Shown here: positions 1-11,100 of the stretch, piece by piece
How the letters are laid out: every line of letters starts with the position of its first letter
Numbering within the stretch: position 1 is the stretch's first letter
DNA from: Phoebastria nigripes
Lineage: Eukaryota > Chordata > Aves > Procellariiformes > Diomedeidae
Direction: 5' to 3'
Assembly: GCA_035582835.1 (NCBI GenBank)
Contig: JAYKAV010002109.1
Span: forward strand, 1,496,857 to 1,560,856
DNA: 64,000 nucleotides
Made by a program: the position numbers and the translations under genes
The notes under the pieces: generated by a model
The model's input: only the letters and a program-made list of their open reading frames with translations
The model's database searches: none
What the model was told of the DNA's origin: nothing

Positions 1-240
1 CGCCGAGCACCGCCTCCCGGGCGGGGGTGGGGGGAGAGGCGCGCCCCCTGCAGGCCGGGCGCCTCACAGCGGCTCGTCCCCGCCGGAGGGCGGGACGGCG
101 GGCGGGCGGCCCGGCCGCGCTGGCCCTGGGGAACGGCAAACCCAGACGGCGCTCCCCGTGCTGGGACNTTGAGCGCAGCCTTGGCAGGGTGCCGGCGTCC
201 CATCTCAGCCCTACGAACCTCCTACTTCCCCTCAGAAAGT
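1..240. promoter_or_regulatory. GC-rich, CpG-rich patch at window edge
   Basis: The first 240 bases are strongly GC-rich with many CpG pairs, unlike the AT-rich DNA that follows from about 900. This is the look of the end of a CpG island, or of a GC-rich exon or intron of a gene lying mostly left of the window. No recognisable protein is encoded in any frame. One base is unresolved near 169. Confidence 0.4.
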
Positions 241-261
241 GATGATGAATTAGACATTTAA
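236..261 (+). CDS. Possible last coding bases of a gene entering from the left
   Basis: A pyrimidine-rich stretch ending in CAG (up to 235) looks like a splice acceptor. The following bases read, in one phase, an acidic tail SDDELDI and then TAA at 259-261. A short acidic C-terminus is plausible for a real protein, but so little sequence can arise by chance. The rest of the gene would lie outside the window, and I do not recognise it. Confidence 0.12.
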
Positions 262-2099
262 TGACACCCAGGCGCCATTACAGTGGGCAGAGTACTTGAC
301 CCCCAAAGGGAGACGTGCCACAAACTCCTTGGGGGTGACCGAAACTTCCTTTTCTCTTCATGTTTGTGTGGAGGATGGCACCCTGGTCCTTTGAGCAGTT
401 AGGTGTGTGATTGGCCAGCGAACGCCGCCGCCGCCACCTGTCCTCGGTGCTGAGGCCGAGCCCGCCATGCCGGCCCCTCACGCAGGCCTCGCTGGAGCGG
501 CCTTTGTTCTCGTGGAGCTTTCTAGAAACACCACGGCTGTCCCTGTTAGGGGTTATGCAGCTCCGTGGCTGCACCAGGAGCTTCACAGGCAAGGGCAGGG
601 ACCAAACTCCTTCCTTAAAAGACCTGCATCCTAAAACCAGCCTGAAATCCGGGAGAGGCTGACTGTGGTGTGGGGAGGGCGAGGTGGTGAGGGGACAGGA
701 GCGAGCGGCGGCCGGAGGCAGCGTCCGTTGGACGTTGCTGGAGCCTGCCTCCGCAGCAATCGTTTTCTTTCCTTTTAGCTTTGTGAACTATTCGTGCAGA
801 CAATCATACATACGTCAAATACTGTGTATTTACACCAGGAGCGCATCACTGGTGAAAAGGAGGCTTCTCTGGGCCACATTCAGTATGGCACAGGGATGGG
901 GATATTTTTAGTCAAGCTACCTCCCTTCTCTTGTGAAATACGGCCTAAGGGATCTTTAACAGCCAAGGAGACAGACAAAGCATCACCATTCATTTAATGT
1001 CTCCAAAGGGGGAGAAGAAGAAAAGCCTTCATGTATTAGACTATCTGAAACAATCTTCTCCTTCATATGGATGAAAGTCTGTGTCCGTCTCACTGGAATT
1101 TGACTTTACGGCTCTAGAAAGAAATCTGGTTTGAATCTGGTGCCTACACCATTGAACTCTTCCTCGCAGACAGCTGTAATTAAACAGAACTGAACACTAT
1201 GCAAATATTGCAATAAGTAATTCTTCTAAGTGTAAACAAAATGCGGCGTGTATTCCAGCATTCAAAGCATGTTCCTGTTATTCTACAGATGCAATACCAG
1301 TGTTACTTCCTTTCAAGATCATAGGTTTGATATTGCTCCCTTTCACGTTAATAAGAATTTTGACTTTGACTTCAGTCAGAGAAGAACAAAGTCTTTTATG
1401 TCTATTTAATCTGACTTTGTCTAGTAACAGAAAACACTTTTACCTCATTTTACCAAGAAACCAGCAAAAAATTAATTTTCATATTTCCTAGTTTTAGCAT
1501 GTTAGGAATAAGTTAAGCTTTGACTCTCATCAAAGTCCCTGAAACACAGATTTAAAAACAGACTAAGTAAGTTTCCTGTATGGCCGATGCAGTATCTGTA
1601 CTCTACCACCTGGCAGTTTATAAATTATATGAATAATTTTCAGTATCTTAATCTAGTATAATTACTTCGTGCTTAAACAAATTGACTTTATCTTCCAACT
1701 ACCCAACACCTTTACTTGAAAAAGAACACAGAAATAAAACTGAAATAGACCCTTGCTATTTATCAAGACTAGTGTCTGTACATCCCGGCTTGCTCCCTGT
1801 CTATGTTCTGTGATCTGTTGCAAGGGATGGACACAACTTGAAATATTGTGCTTAGATAAAAATTAAAAAACATGAGGTTTTTTGACATTTGTCTGCACTC
1901 GCTGGATTTGCAAAACTGGAACTCTCATAAGTTTTGTGATTTTTTTGGTGTGCATTTCTCTTTGTAGCATCTGTGACAATCATTTATCTTAACATGTTCA
2001 AAATTTATTTAAAATGTGCAGTGTCCAGGAGAAAGTAATTCCAGTATCATCAAACAATTTTTCCTACCCTTACACACCTGATAATAACTGTCAATTCAG
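262..2099. other. Intergenic AT-rich DNA, no gene seen
   Basis: No convincing open frame or repeat. An octamer word (ATGCAAAT, 1199-1206) is present but expected by chance. A TTTATT at 2004-2009 reads AATAAA on the minus strand and may be the poly(A) signal of the candidate exon just to its right. Confidence 0.4.
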
Positions 2100-2415
2100 T
2101 CAGTAACTACTCCTTCCAAATAAAGCTCCTCTGACAGTAGTCTGACTGTATTTTGTAGAGCAGTTGCAATCTGAAGTACCTGGTCTGGGAAGACAAATTC
2201 CATCCTGAGATGCATAGACATAAGAAAATTCAGATTTTTTTACCATCCTGAAATCATCAGGCTGTTCGGCTGAGTAAATATTAGAGATGTCCATGGGTGA
2301 CTCCACCACTTCACCTCTAAAATGCTTTTGCATCAGCCTCTTAGTACTGGCCCAGTTTTCTTTCAGGCTTTTGCCATATGTTGGCTGCCGTTCAGGCCTG
2401 GAAATCCCAAGACAT
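2100..2415 (-). CDS. Unrecognised possible terminal exon (104 codons plus stop)
   Basis: On the minus strand a TTTAG acceptor-like site with a short pyrimidine stretch (ending at 2416) is followed by 104 open codons and a TGA at 2102-2100. The reading is varied in composition and not low-complexity. It includes RPERQPTYGKSLKENW near its start and ends GALFGRSSY. An AATAAA on the same strand lies about 90 bases past the stop (2009-2004), as expected for a last exon. Over 300 open bases in AT-rich DNA is unusual. I do not recognise the family and see no domain. No partner exon was found between 2.4 and 6 kb on this strand, so it could be a terminal exon of a gene with large introns, a pseudogene fragment, or chance. 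A GTGAAG donor-like site lies inside it, so an internal exon ending earlier is also possible. Confidence 0.33.
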
Positions 2416-2842
2416 CTAAACAAGTAGTATCACTTATTCTTTTGAATTCCACAATATTGCTGATTTTTCTTTCTACTAAAACCCCCTGGGTTTAGTTTAC
2501 TGGTATTTATTCTGAGATCATCTTTATCTCCTTGAAAGGCAAGAGATTATCCCCTTATCCTTAATGATCCTTTTAATCCTTCTGGTGTTTGTAATGTTAA
2601 AGCAACACTGCTTAAAAATTTAACAAATATATGGACTAGATTGTCTTAGAGACCGGAGGAATTTGGCCAAAAAGAAGGGTGAACTGGTGTGCCATAGCAG
2701 CTATGATTCTGTTACCTTTAAGCTTACTCACAAAGAGAAGCGGACTGTATTTCTTAAAAGTGACATTAAACACCGACACCTCCCTTTTTAGTGATAGTGA
2801 TGATGTAAGTAGCCCAGACAGTCTAAGAATATTAAAGAACAA

Positions 2843-2930
2843 GGTTTGTAAGGTGAGGTAGTATCTTTTATTGGACTAATCGCTGATTCAGTACATAATG
2901 CCACTTGAAGCATCTTTTTGAGCAATCCTG
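2843..2930. repeat. Degraded interspersed repeat fragment
   Basis: The block with GTGAGGTAGTATCTTTTATT (2853-2872) closely resembles the start of a repeat family I know from turtle and crocodilian DNA, whose copies read GTGAGGTAATATCTTTTATT followed by GGACCAAC. The match fades after about 40 bases. The family name and boundaries are not certain from memory. Confidence 0.45.
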
Positions 2931-3254
2931 CATAGCACTAAAACTAATTTTTACTGTGTAGGAATTTTTTAAGTATTCTAATGTACTTTTTAAAAAACGC
3001 AAACTTTAAAATACATTCACGTTTATTCTAGCTCCTTCTCATGTATGCCAGGAGAATACTTCCTTACCTTTTGGGAACAATATGATATTATATTTGTTCT
3101 GGTTCGGAAAGTATTCTCAGACTTTGAAGTAGAAGGTACTACGTATGTGCGTAATCTTCACTCGCGTATATTGTTCTAGTTCAAACAAAGCTATGATCAG
3201 GAGGGCTACAGTCTGGCAAGACATGTAAGCACACGCTTTACATTTCAACGGTCA

Positions 3255-3420
3255 CTCACAGCTTAATGTTAAGCATGTGTTTAAGTTTTTTGTTAGACCT
3301 GAATCCACATACATAGTTAAGTACTGAAGTGCATATTCACTTACCCTGAGCTTGATACTCTCACTGCACATTGCATGAGTTCACAGGTAACAAGGGCTGT
3401 CCCCTACGCAGAGCATTATA
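3255..3420. repeat. Relic of old amniote interspersed repeat
   Basis: The word TTAAGCATGTGTTTAAG (3269-3285) is almost identical to one at 18810-18826 and is a hallmark of a very old amniote repeat family (GCATGTGCTTAAG tails). The surrounding bases are too diverged to define ends. Confidence 0.4.
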
Positions 3421-6400
3421 CATGCACAGAGCATTCCACAGTTGAGCCCCAGCCCAGACTCAAGGTAGCACACGTAAAGAAACAATAATTAATACATATA
3501 ATTAATAACAGTTTTAAATATACACTATATCTATCAATTGGATTTTTTTATGAGTAGCATAATTACTGAAAGAAAGACAACAAAAGGCAAACAATAAGTA
3601 CGTCACGCAGGACTGTTAAAAATGAAAGAGAAACTACAAACTTTCTCCTTTACGAAAGGAGACCTTCTCCAAGTTTGACGCTTTATGTTTATCCAGATGT
3701 CTGAAGTTCTACTTTTTGCCTCCAGTCCTTTTCCAAAGCTCTTGCTAAGACTTCCTCCTTNGTCACCTCCTCAGCCTGTTTTCCCTCACTCTCTAGCTCT
3801 GATACTCACTGACTTCATTCCCTCTCTAATCAGTGACCCTCGGACCTCTATTGCGTTTCTACCTCGCTCTTGTTTATAAGGCTGTTGATAAGGAATCTAT
3901 CTGTATTTCAGACTACGAAACTGTCATGCTGAGAGCTGCCAATATAAATGTTTGTAGAGGAAAGTTTTTCCCTCTGNGTTGAGATGAATTTGGGCCCTTG
4001 ACTGAGGATCTCTGTTTCTGGACAGCCATTACTGTGTTTGCTCCATTGACTTCCCTTACTGCCTGGCATGCTTTTCTTTGCTGCAACAGTATTAGATTAA
4101 TATCTGTGGCAAAGAAAGCATACATTACTCACTTCTACTGATTGCCTTGTTACAAAATACTATAACAGGAATATTAGTTAAATGCAAAATAGCCTATTTA
4201 CATTCAGGGGAAAGTCATGAGTCCTTTTTCTCTGTAGTGACAAAACATGAAGTGATGAGCAGAAAAATGAGCCTGAAGGAGACAGAGACGAAGAAGTGAT
4301 TACCGATTAAGCAACAACGTCAAGAGCACATCCTGTAATGACTGTGCTCAGACCAATGTTGGAGAGGACTCACTGCCCACACAGCCATTGCCTCACAGAA
4401 CAGAATTCCACAAGAAATTCCAGTCCTCCAGAAAATCTGCAGAGCAAGCAGCACGCCCAGAGTGATCAGCAACCCCAAATGATTGAAGGCCAAATTCGCC
4501 TCTGGTGTAACTGCAGTGAGGCAAGCAGAATTATACCAGAGATATATTAGGAACCCAGAGCCTTGGCAGGTCTAAAAAAGCATTGCTAAACACTACTATG
4601 AGAGGAAGAACAATAAACACTCAAAGCTCAAGCGATCCCCTACTGAACTGACCAAATATGCATTTTTGGACACAGATTGTTTACCTTGGCATTGAGGGGT
4701 GTCATCTCGGGTTCTCCCTTTTTCCTTTCAGGCACACTTCCCCCCAAAACCACCCTTACAGTCGGCATGCCCCAGCAATTCTCCCTCTGGCAAGGTGGGC
4801 TGGCTGAGGCTCAGTTCGCTCCACTGCTCGGCGGCACCATGCTGCCAGTTCACCTGCCTGGGGCTGCTGTAGGCGAGGACCCCCGGACTGAGCAAGAACC
4901 ACGGGCTGATCAGGGGCTGTTACTTGTTAGACACCCTAAATGGGAAAGTGCTGGGGTTAACCCCACCCCTCCATCCTTGGCATTTTCTCTGTGTCCTAAT
5001 CTCTACTTGCTAGTAAGAGTTGCAGAGTGGCGTCTCAGCCAGCCTGCTGGAATGCAGCGCAGCAGCGGCAGAGCCCACACCTACACCCCGCCGCCCGAGA
5101 CTCGGCAGACATTGCTGCGATGGCCAGCCTCTTATCATCGGCAGCAAAACAACCCAGTGTTGACCATGCTTGTGACCACAGTTGTAGTTTGAACTTAGTT
5201 TAATGACGAGCGTGGACACGGGTACATCTTGTTTAGCTACGCTGTCCCAAACTCTGCTGAACTGGGCATGTGCTTGCCTACAAATGCAGTTAAGCCAGAG
5301 CTGTATGTACACTGCGGCTGTGTGAAGATGTTCCCAGATCAACAAAGCTGTGTTGGCAGGGATCCCTAATGTGCTGTCAAAACTGCGTTGACTGGTGTAG
5401 CTTGTTTGACTTGTTATGTGTGGGTTTACTTTGCAACGTGTTGACATGGCTGGGCACACAGGGGCAGCTCTTTTCTGGCGTAATGAAAATACTACCTATA
5501 GAGACGGTACTCCTCAACTACGTAAATGATTGCTGTGTAGGCACATCATCAGTTTAACATCGATTAAGTCTTCCAGTGAAGACGCAGTTCTGAAAAAAGC
5601 CAAGGAAACAAGAGCTCTGGTTTGGTCTGATTGTTTACATCCGTGCGTGTTGCATGCGCACCACTTGCATATAGAGTAGCTATATCTGTTAATATGACAT
5701 TAATAAAGGATTTATAGCTAGACAACATTCCAGCTGGAGAGTTTTCTTATTCACAGGATGATGTATTAGGCANCCAGTCTGAGTGCTGCACTAAGAGGCT
5801 ATAAAAGGTTCTGGAGCTGGGGTGAAAAATCACAGGTGAATCTTTCAAGGGCTTTAGCAGAGTTTTGTTAATCATGCAGAGGTATATCAGAATCGGAACT
5901 GATAGTATATAATTAGTAAAAAGCTATAGTGCACTTACAAAGACACCTTTCCTGCAAATAACACCCTACTTTCTGTCACTTTTCTATCTAAAGAAGACTA
6001 AGTATATATATTAGATATCATAGCAATATAACTAATTTATAAGGACTTTAAAGAACAAAGTATTTTATTGTATCACCTTGCCTACTGAACTTTAGTCCAT
6101 TAATGCTAACAAAAATCACCCTTGTACTTGCCTTTGAGAAAGAATACATTACCAATTTTTGCAGCCAGTTGCACTGCCCTTTTGCTTTCTTTTACCTAAT
6201 GAAACAATATGAACTTTCGATAAAGAAGCACTTACTGGAAATGAACCTGCCTTCACCCTCATCTACTCCTATGAGCATTTTTTTAGAATACAGGTGTCCC
6301 TTTTCATCTGTGTGAAGCCTATACTGTCAAAAATAGAAATACCGCGGAACACCTGTCCTAACAGCAGCTTGGAGTACAAATATTGTCAGTTAAAGAGATT

Positions 6401-6620
6401 TGTTGCTTTTTTTTCTGCAGATTGTCAGAGAAGTTATGCAAGGGGGTGCAGATTTTCTGTTAAGGAGCAGAACAGGTGATAGTGGTATCCTGTTACGGTA
6501 TTTATCTGTGAGCAAAGGGACTGACAGCTCCAGGAGGCAAAGCCTCAACAAAGTTGCTGTGTCTGCTCCTGGGTGAAGATGAAAGCTGGTTCTGTAAGAC
6601 GCAGGCTGTCAAGCCCAGCT
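3421..6620. other. Intergenic DNA, no gene seen
   Basis: AT-rich DNA without a supported gene. Around 4480-4555 the words GGCCAAATTCGCCTCTGGTG and TTATACCAGAG suggest one arm of an old palindromic repeat (the GGCCAGATTC...GTGTAA type). Open frames at 4677-5192 and 5010-5459 overlap on opposite strands, have no recognisable content, and are judged random. Confidence 0.35.
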
Positions 6621-6752
6621 TGCGTTTCCTTTTTGCAATGCAGCGAGGAAGAAGCCTGTGATCGTACACACACAAACACACACGCATGAGTTTCCTCTTT
6701 ACAGTGCAGAGAGGAAGAAACAAGATCACACACATGCTCTCATACAGACGCA
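6621..6752. repeat. Diverged 66-bp tandem duplication
   Basis: Two copies lie head to tail: 6621-6686 and 6687-6752. Both contain a GTTTCCT block, a GTGCAGAGAGGAAGAA-like block, GATC, and a CA-rich tail. Identity is roughly 75-80 percent by eye with small indels, so this is an old local duplication whose CA-rich ends may have seeded it. Confidence 0.6.
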
Positions 6753-7298
6753 AGCACATACTTACATGCACTAAGTTTCATGCATATATGAAATATTATG
6801 TTGTCAAAACAGGTCCTAACAAAATTGTTAATTTTTTTTTAATGTATTTGTTTTGAGAAGATGGCTTTTGATTTTAAGGGAAAGGAAATCTACTGTCTAC
6901 AGCATTTTTACAGACGACAGGTTTTACTGCAGGAGTTTTCTGTTCATATGATAGATCCTACATCATGATACAGGAAATAACTTGCGGTACTTTATCTTTG
7001 TGTTCTAAGAAACCTCTTCATACTGAGGAGACACCTGGTGATGTTAGAAGTCTTTGATGGGACCCCATGTGATGCTATTTTTGAATGTGTTGGCTCTCCA
7101 GCAGACAGCAGAGCGAATAGCGTTTGCGTTTTGAAGGGGTGGAATTAAGAAATCCCTAAAAAATGGTAGTTTTCTTCTACTGCACTTTTGTATGAAGCCC
7201 CCCAGTTCAGGAAGAAAGTCTTTTTAAGGAAAGCAATTCAGGATATATTGAAATCTCACCAAGTTAATGTTAAAGACATGCATTGGCCTGAATTTAAG

Positions 7299-8150
7299 AT
7301 CACAGAAACATGGGAATGTTTGTTGGAAGAGAATTCTGTTGTTTTTTAGCCCAACCTCCCACTCAAAGTAGGACTGTCACCAACATTAGATTGGGGTTTG
7401 TGTAGCTGAATCTTGAAAAACACTAAGGATGGAGACTCCCCAGCCTGCCTGGGTAACCTAGTCCAGTACTACACTATCTTCCTACTGACTTTTTTTTCCC
7501 TAATGTCCAACCTGTGTCTCCCAAGCCACAATTTGTGGCCGCTGCACCTTGTTTCTATCTTCTGGCACTGCTGACAGGAGTTTGGTTCTGACATTTCTGT
7601 AACTGCCTTTCACATAGTTGTGGGCAGCTCTTAGGTNACCCTTTGGCCTCCTCTTCTTCAGGCTAACAAGCCCAGCTCCATCAGCCTCTCGCTGTAGGCC
7701 AGGTGCTCTGGGCCCCTGACCATTTTCGTATCTCTTCACTGGGTCCTCTCCGGTGTCACTATGTCCTTCTTGAGCTGCAGGAGGGCCCTACACCTATTGC
7801 AGTAAAGCTGAATGCAGCCTCCAGGTCTCACCGAGTAGAAGGGGATAATAGTTTCCCTCATCCTATTGTAGCCCAGTATGTGGTTTGCCTTACTCAAGAT
7901 GAGAGCACGCTGTTGGCTCATGTTCAGCCCGGCATCTGCTGTAATCCCCAGGTCCTTTCCAGCAGGGTTGCTCCTCACCCAGCAGCTTCCCAGCCTTTAC
8001 CAGGGCAAGGGCCTTTCCTGGCCCATGTGCAGGACCTGGCACTTTTCCCTGCTGTACCTCAGGGGTTTCTGCTGGCCCAAAGGTTACTCACGTCCCTCTG
8101 GGCTGAGGCTCTGCTGCTCTTTGCATCAGCCACTCTGCCAGGCCACCACT
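7299..8150 (-). mobile_element. CR1 LINE, 3' fragment, sense strand minus
   Basis: The stretch reads as the complement of an avian CR1 3' end. From left to right it has a decayed version of the ATTCTATG-type tail (near 7299-7320), GGATGGAGACTCCCCAGCC, ATGTCCAACCTGTGTCTCCC, CCTCTTCTTCAGGCTAACAA, the TCATGTTCAGCC block, CAGGTCCTTTCCAGCAGGG and CATCAGCCACTCTGCCAG. These follow one another in the order known for CR1 copies of the X/Y type. The RT core is missing, which is the usual 5' truncation of CR1. Stops and indels are frequent, so it is long dead. Its presence is the main clue to an avian (or other sauropsid) genome. Confidence 0.88.
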
Positions 8151-11100
8151 AAATGTGTCTAATCGTCTGCTCCCTCTCACTGGATCATGTCTGTTCTCAA
8201 ACACGACACTTATTCTGCTCATAGGTAGCAGTCCTCCCCAGGGCTGTTTTTGGCCCTTTCTCAAGGCTGTTTAGGCATTATATATTAATGCAATATGTGC
8301 TTTAGTCAGACCAGTCACTCAATGATGAGGTGAACAAGCAGGAATGTCCAACTCACAGCAATATTACCTTATCACTTAACAGTGGACACAGTGATTAAGT
8401 AAAATGTTCTGAGTTTCTGGTTCATATAATTAGTATTAAAAAAAAAAAAAATCAACCGTATTATGGACGGATTGGAATATTTACACCCAAAGTCCTGTGT
8501 TGGGATGTGTGGGCTCTGCTCCTTGACACCATTTCCATTCCTTTCGTACCTTCAGGTCTCTTAACACTAATGGTGTGGAGGAGGTCATGTTCCCATTGCC
8601 CTACTTCTAACTCTCGGCTGTTCCTCTGCTTTGCAACTGAGTGTATAGGATGAAGGGTTTCCAGGATTGTGACCCATTTGTCCAAGTAAACAAATCTCTG
8701 TTCTTCTGCAATTTAGAAATGTCTTAAAATTTTAGTAGCTCTAAAGTGTCAATCGTTTTAGTGCTCGGACCCATTTCTTGGAGGTGGCAATGCAGTCACC
8801 CTAAAGGAAGAACCATGCAGAGGTAGCAGTGTGTTTACTTCCACTTCTCTAAGGATTGCATCACAGAGAAATACAGTTCTCGACAGTTATGGTGCAACGT
8901 TTCATCTTTTGGTAATGCTGGGATAAACTAGGAACCAAATTATGTCCCAGCTTCATGCAACGATAATCTCAAAATCTGTATGTTGAGAATTCACACGGGA
9001 CCATTTGCCCAAAGGGCTAAAGACTCTTCACAGACTCTTCTCTTGGGATTTATAATATTTCCCAAAGAAATTGGAGCTGCTTCCACTGTTCACAGCCTGC
9101 TGCTCTTGCTGCCATGTGAAGTGGTATCCACATGCCTGTCATGCTCAGCAGGAAAATTAGTTCAGTCTCAGCACTACTTGAGTTTCCCATGGGGCTGTCA
9201 GGAGAACGATGACCTTATTTCTAGGTTATTTTCTTCTACTTCTTCCCAAGTGAATATTCCCATTAGTGAAGGACATGATCTCCCCTGCTGTGTCCCCCTT
9301 ACTCTGTGTCATATGCTGGAGGCCTGGAGATGATGCCATCTTGAATCCAAATTTAACCCTGTGACAAGTGTGCATCACCATTCTCCTGAAATTTAGCTAC
9401 TTTCATTCAGCAGAGTTGGATGGTGTTTGCTGATATGAAAAGATGCCACTGAAATTAATGACAGCATTAGAAATTCTTCCACTTGTATCCTGTATAACCT
9501 CCTGGGAATGATAAATACGCAGAATATAACAAATAGATATGTCTTTGGAATTGCTTGCTGAGAGCATTGCTTCAATTTCGTGGATGAGCTGCTTTTTCAC
9601 CTTAATTAGCAGAACTGCATCTGGTTCATTTCAAGACTTATTGAAAATTAATATTAACTGAGGCCAGTTTCTGTTCAATTACTGTACTAAGAGGATAAGG
9701 TGCAGCCTCAGTCCTGGTTTCCATCATGCGGAGATTGGAAATGGTCATTCCACTAAAGATATTGCACAGATTGTTGTTTTCGTAATAAAGTTGCTCACCA
9801 CGTTTTAATCAGTCTGAACAGTGAGACAGGAGGGGCTGGGAAAGTGCTGGGCATGGGAAAGGGCTGGGGAGGCAAGAAGAACAAGTGGCACGAGAGGGAA
9901 AGTGGTGCAGGGCAGCACTAGGGGAAGGGGGAAGGACGTATTGCTGTAATGTAAAATCCAGTGCTCTTTAAAAACGTTCTACGCTTCAGATACTCGTTCT
10001 GATCCTTTGTGCAAGTTATTGCAGCCACCAGGCAGCATTGGACTGAGGGCAGTTTCGGAGCCCTGTTTGTGCTAAGGAAGTATCCGCAGNGTACTCAAGC
10101 ACATCAGTGTCTCCTTGAGCCCCTGTCTTACTGGGGAAGCGCTGATGTTTGCAATTAGAAAACAGATAAAGGGAAAGAAATTATTTACAACGCTTGAAAA
10201 TGATGGTTTGGCTACAGGTACAACTGAGTCATTATTTACAACTTTTTTTTTTTGTAAAGAGGAGCTGGTAGAAGAAACCACACAAAAGGGTGTTGGCTTT
10301 TTATCTAAAAAAGACAAAGACCTCTCCGAGGGTGGAGCTCCCAGGAGAGGGATTGCCCAACGCTTGGACCTGCCGCAGGGCAGGGGAGGCAGCTGCCTGC
10401 AGGAAGCCTGCCCAATCCTGCCTCCACTGCAGCTGCAGCAGGGTACCTGTTCGCTTCCCAGTGTAACCACACTCCTGAGCTTGTGCTGTTGACTTGCGAT
10501 GGGCAGGGGACCATGCCATATTCCGTATGAAAAACTGGCCAGGTAAATTTGCCCACTCCTCAACAGGGCAACAGGCAGCAGTCACCCAACAGTTCTGCTG
10601 AAAGGATGTCAGCAGACTGGGTTGCAGAGTACTGGGAAGTTTGGAGTAGTGAAACCCAGTATTGGGTTGACCATGGCAATGGACGTGCTGATCCAGCACC
10701 TCATTCTCTCCACTCAGACTGTAGCAAGCGGCTGGGGTTCAGGCCTTTGCTGCTTTGCTCTGATCTAGAGATAAAGTGATACTAAGGGTGGAATTCAAGA
10801 GGGAGACCGTTGATCCATCCCCTTCCTTTGGGATCCATGCACAGGAGGAGATAGGAAAGAGGTGTGAGGATGACAAGAGGTCCACAGACACTTCAATATT
10901 GTCTACTGTTGCCTGGGGTCTGGTGGACAAGCTCTTTGAGACTGTGGACAGCCATGCCCTGGTCCTGCTCACCTTACTGAGGAGGACAGTCCCCAGAAAA
11001 CAGGCAGCACTGCTCTCTTACAGTGAGCCAGGCAAGCCCTGGCTCCCAGCGAAGACCGGAGCGGGGGGGTTATTCATCAGCTTATTATCTACTCAACAAC

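Noticed and set aside
2792..2841. Acceptor TCCCTTTTTAG followed by an acidic reading SDSDDVSSPDS and a donor-like GT
   Set aside because: Too short, with a stronger internal GTAAGT after 13 bases and an interspersed repeat immediately downstream; no partner exons.
7703..8152. 149-codon plus-strand frame
   Set aside because: It lies entirely in the antisense of the CR1 fragment.
10860..10867. T-box half-site AGGTGTGA, with similar words near 19668 and 21167
   Set aside because: An 8-base word is expected about twice in 64 kb on two strands, so there is no enrichment suggesting autoregulation.
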